A stretch of 64,000 nucleotides of DNA from positions 23,750,193 to 23,814,192 of the forward strand of contig NC_051088.1 in the NCBI RefSeq assembly GCF_901709675.1. The letters are read 5' to 3'. Each line of letters starts with the position of its first letter. Within the stretch, counting starts at the first letter, position 1. This document shows positions 63,052-64,000 of this stretch, in pieces. The notes below the pieces were generated by a model. That model ran no database searches. It was given only the letters and a program-made list of their open reading frames with translations, and was not told the DNA's origin. The DNA comes from Syngnathus acus (Eukaryota > Chordata > Actinopteri > Syngnathiformes > Syngnathidae). The position numbers and the translations under genes were made by a program.

Positions 63052-64000
63052 CTATAAAAAATGGATTTGAATTAAACTCAATGGACAGGGATGGAAAATG
63101 GCTAGAATATTTTAGCGACAGCTAATTCTTACTCGCCGAGACTGTCTGGCTGCTTTTACAGCCCAAATGACTTCAGACAACTTGGGTTCAAGTTATTTAT
63201 CACTAGCTCTGCTTAAATTACCTTTAATGGGGCTCGTTGAATGTGTTTATACCATCGTGCTTGTGTTTGATTACTCGCCGCTTGTGTTTTATGTGCGTAC
63301 TTTTGTAAAAGGTGATATCAACATCTTTTTATATAGTCATTATTACATTTTCAAATCGCATTTCAACAAACTTTCCATCTCGAGCAACGATATATTTATG
63401 TTACTTCAAAGCCTTGATGATGTAATCACATACTCAAATGCCAGAATGACAAATATTGTGATGAGTGCATGTGACAACCTATTATAATTAAATACGTTGG
63501 CAGACGGCAGTCTGTTTCTGGAGATGGTTGCGGAAAGGTTACTAAGGTGGTGAGAGTTTTGCGTACACACACATAACTGGTTTCTCCTGATCAGCAGGGC
63601 ACTTGAGAATTGGCTGATCGCAACTAAGACGGTTCACCTGTTTGTGCTAGTCTTTCTTTTTTTTTGCTATCACTCAAAACAACACGTTAGCTTTCTGCTA
63701 AACGTATTATTGCATTCGTCCAGACGAGCACTCCGACTGCCTGCTAAACCTGTCGTGAAAAATCCCTGTCTGCTTGTCAGGATGTTGTCAGAAGATGACA
63801 AAACGAGTCGTGCCCGTTTGGGACATCAAACACAGCGCACGTTAGCCGTGTTAGCACAAAACTGTTGCGTAACCCGGTTATCATAATACGATCTAATGAT
63901 TTGATCTTGATGTCATCTGAGGCTACAAGGCTCCTTTCACACGTTACATTTTATTTTCATTTCTGGAAAAAAAAAAAGCGATTAGGATCAGATCACTACA
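63052..64000 (-). other. slmap intron, continuing past the window
   Basis: No additional slmap exon was recognised up to the right edge. AT-rich with no distinct repeat. Confidence 0.5.

Overview
This is eukaryotic nuclear DNA from a compact teleost fish genome. Genes are split into many short exons with GT-AG introns. Proteins read clearly as vertebrate families. The intergenic DNA is AT-rich and carries fish-type SINE heads, hAT- and Tigger-like inverted-repeat elements and microsatellites. There are no prokaryotic genes, CRISPR arrays or rRNA operons. All coding calls come from exons I joined by hand using splice sites, codon phase and recall of the protein families; no alignment was run.

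Layout. 1-5.6 kb: repeat-rich intergenic DNA with a TIR element at 1913-2758. 5.7-11.7 kb (+): eif2d, 15 coding exons. 12-19 kb: intergenic DNA with a LINE reverse-transcriptase remnant and a hAT-like element. 19.2-30.9 kb (+): slc12a5 (KCC2), 26 coding exons, 1101 aa. 32.0-33.5 kb (+): a complete Rh-family ammonium channel gene without any intron in its coding region. 35.5-39.6 kb (+): rbm39. Everything further right is on the minus strand: pabpc1l (40.9-44.9 kb), ywhab (47.5-49.1 kb), smim4/uqcc5 (51.9-52.4 kb), kctd6 (53.6-54.3 kb), abhd6 (56.5-59.4 kb), and the 3' end of a SLMAP gene with two alternative membrane-anchor exons (62.1-63.1 kb, continuing past the right edge).

The genes are not a pathway; they are a chromosomal neighbourhood. 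From memory, human relatives of slc12a5, rbm39, pabpc1l and ywhab are on chromosome 20, those of smim4, kctd6, abhd6 and slmap on 3p, and eif2d on 1q. The window therefore appears to span at least two junctions relative to the human arrangement. rbm39 and pabpc1l converge; pabpc1l, ywhab, smim4, kctd6, abhd6 and slmap are packed head to tail.

The points most worth attention are the intronless Rh gene, a one-base deficit at an eif2d splice donor, a candidate poison exon in rbm39, two GC-AG introns, a changed residue in the abhd6 oxyanion motif, and nested transposons in slc12a5.
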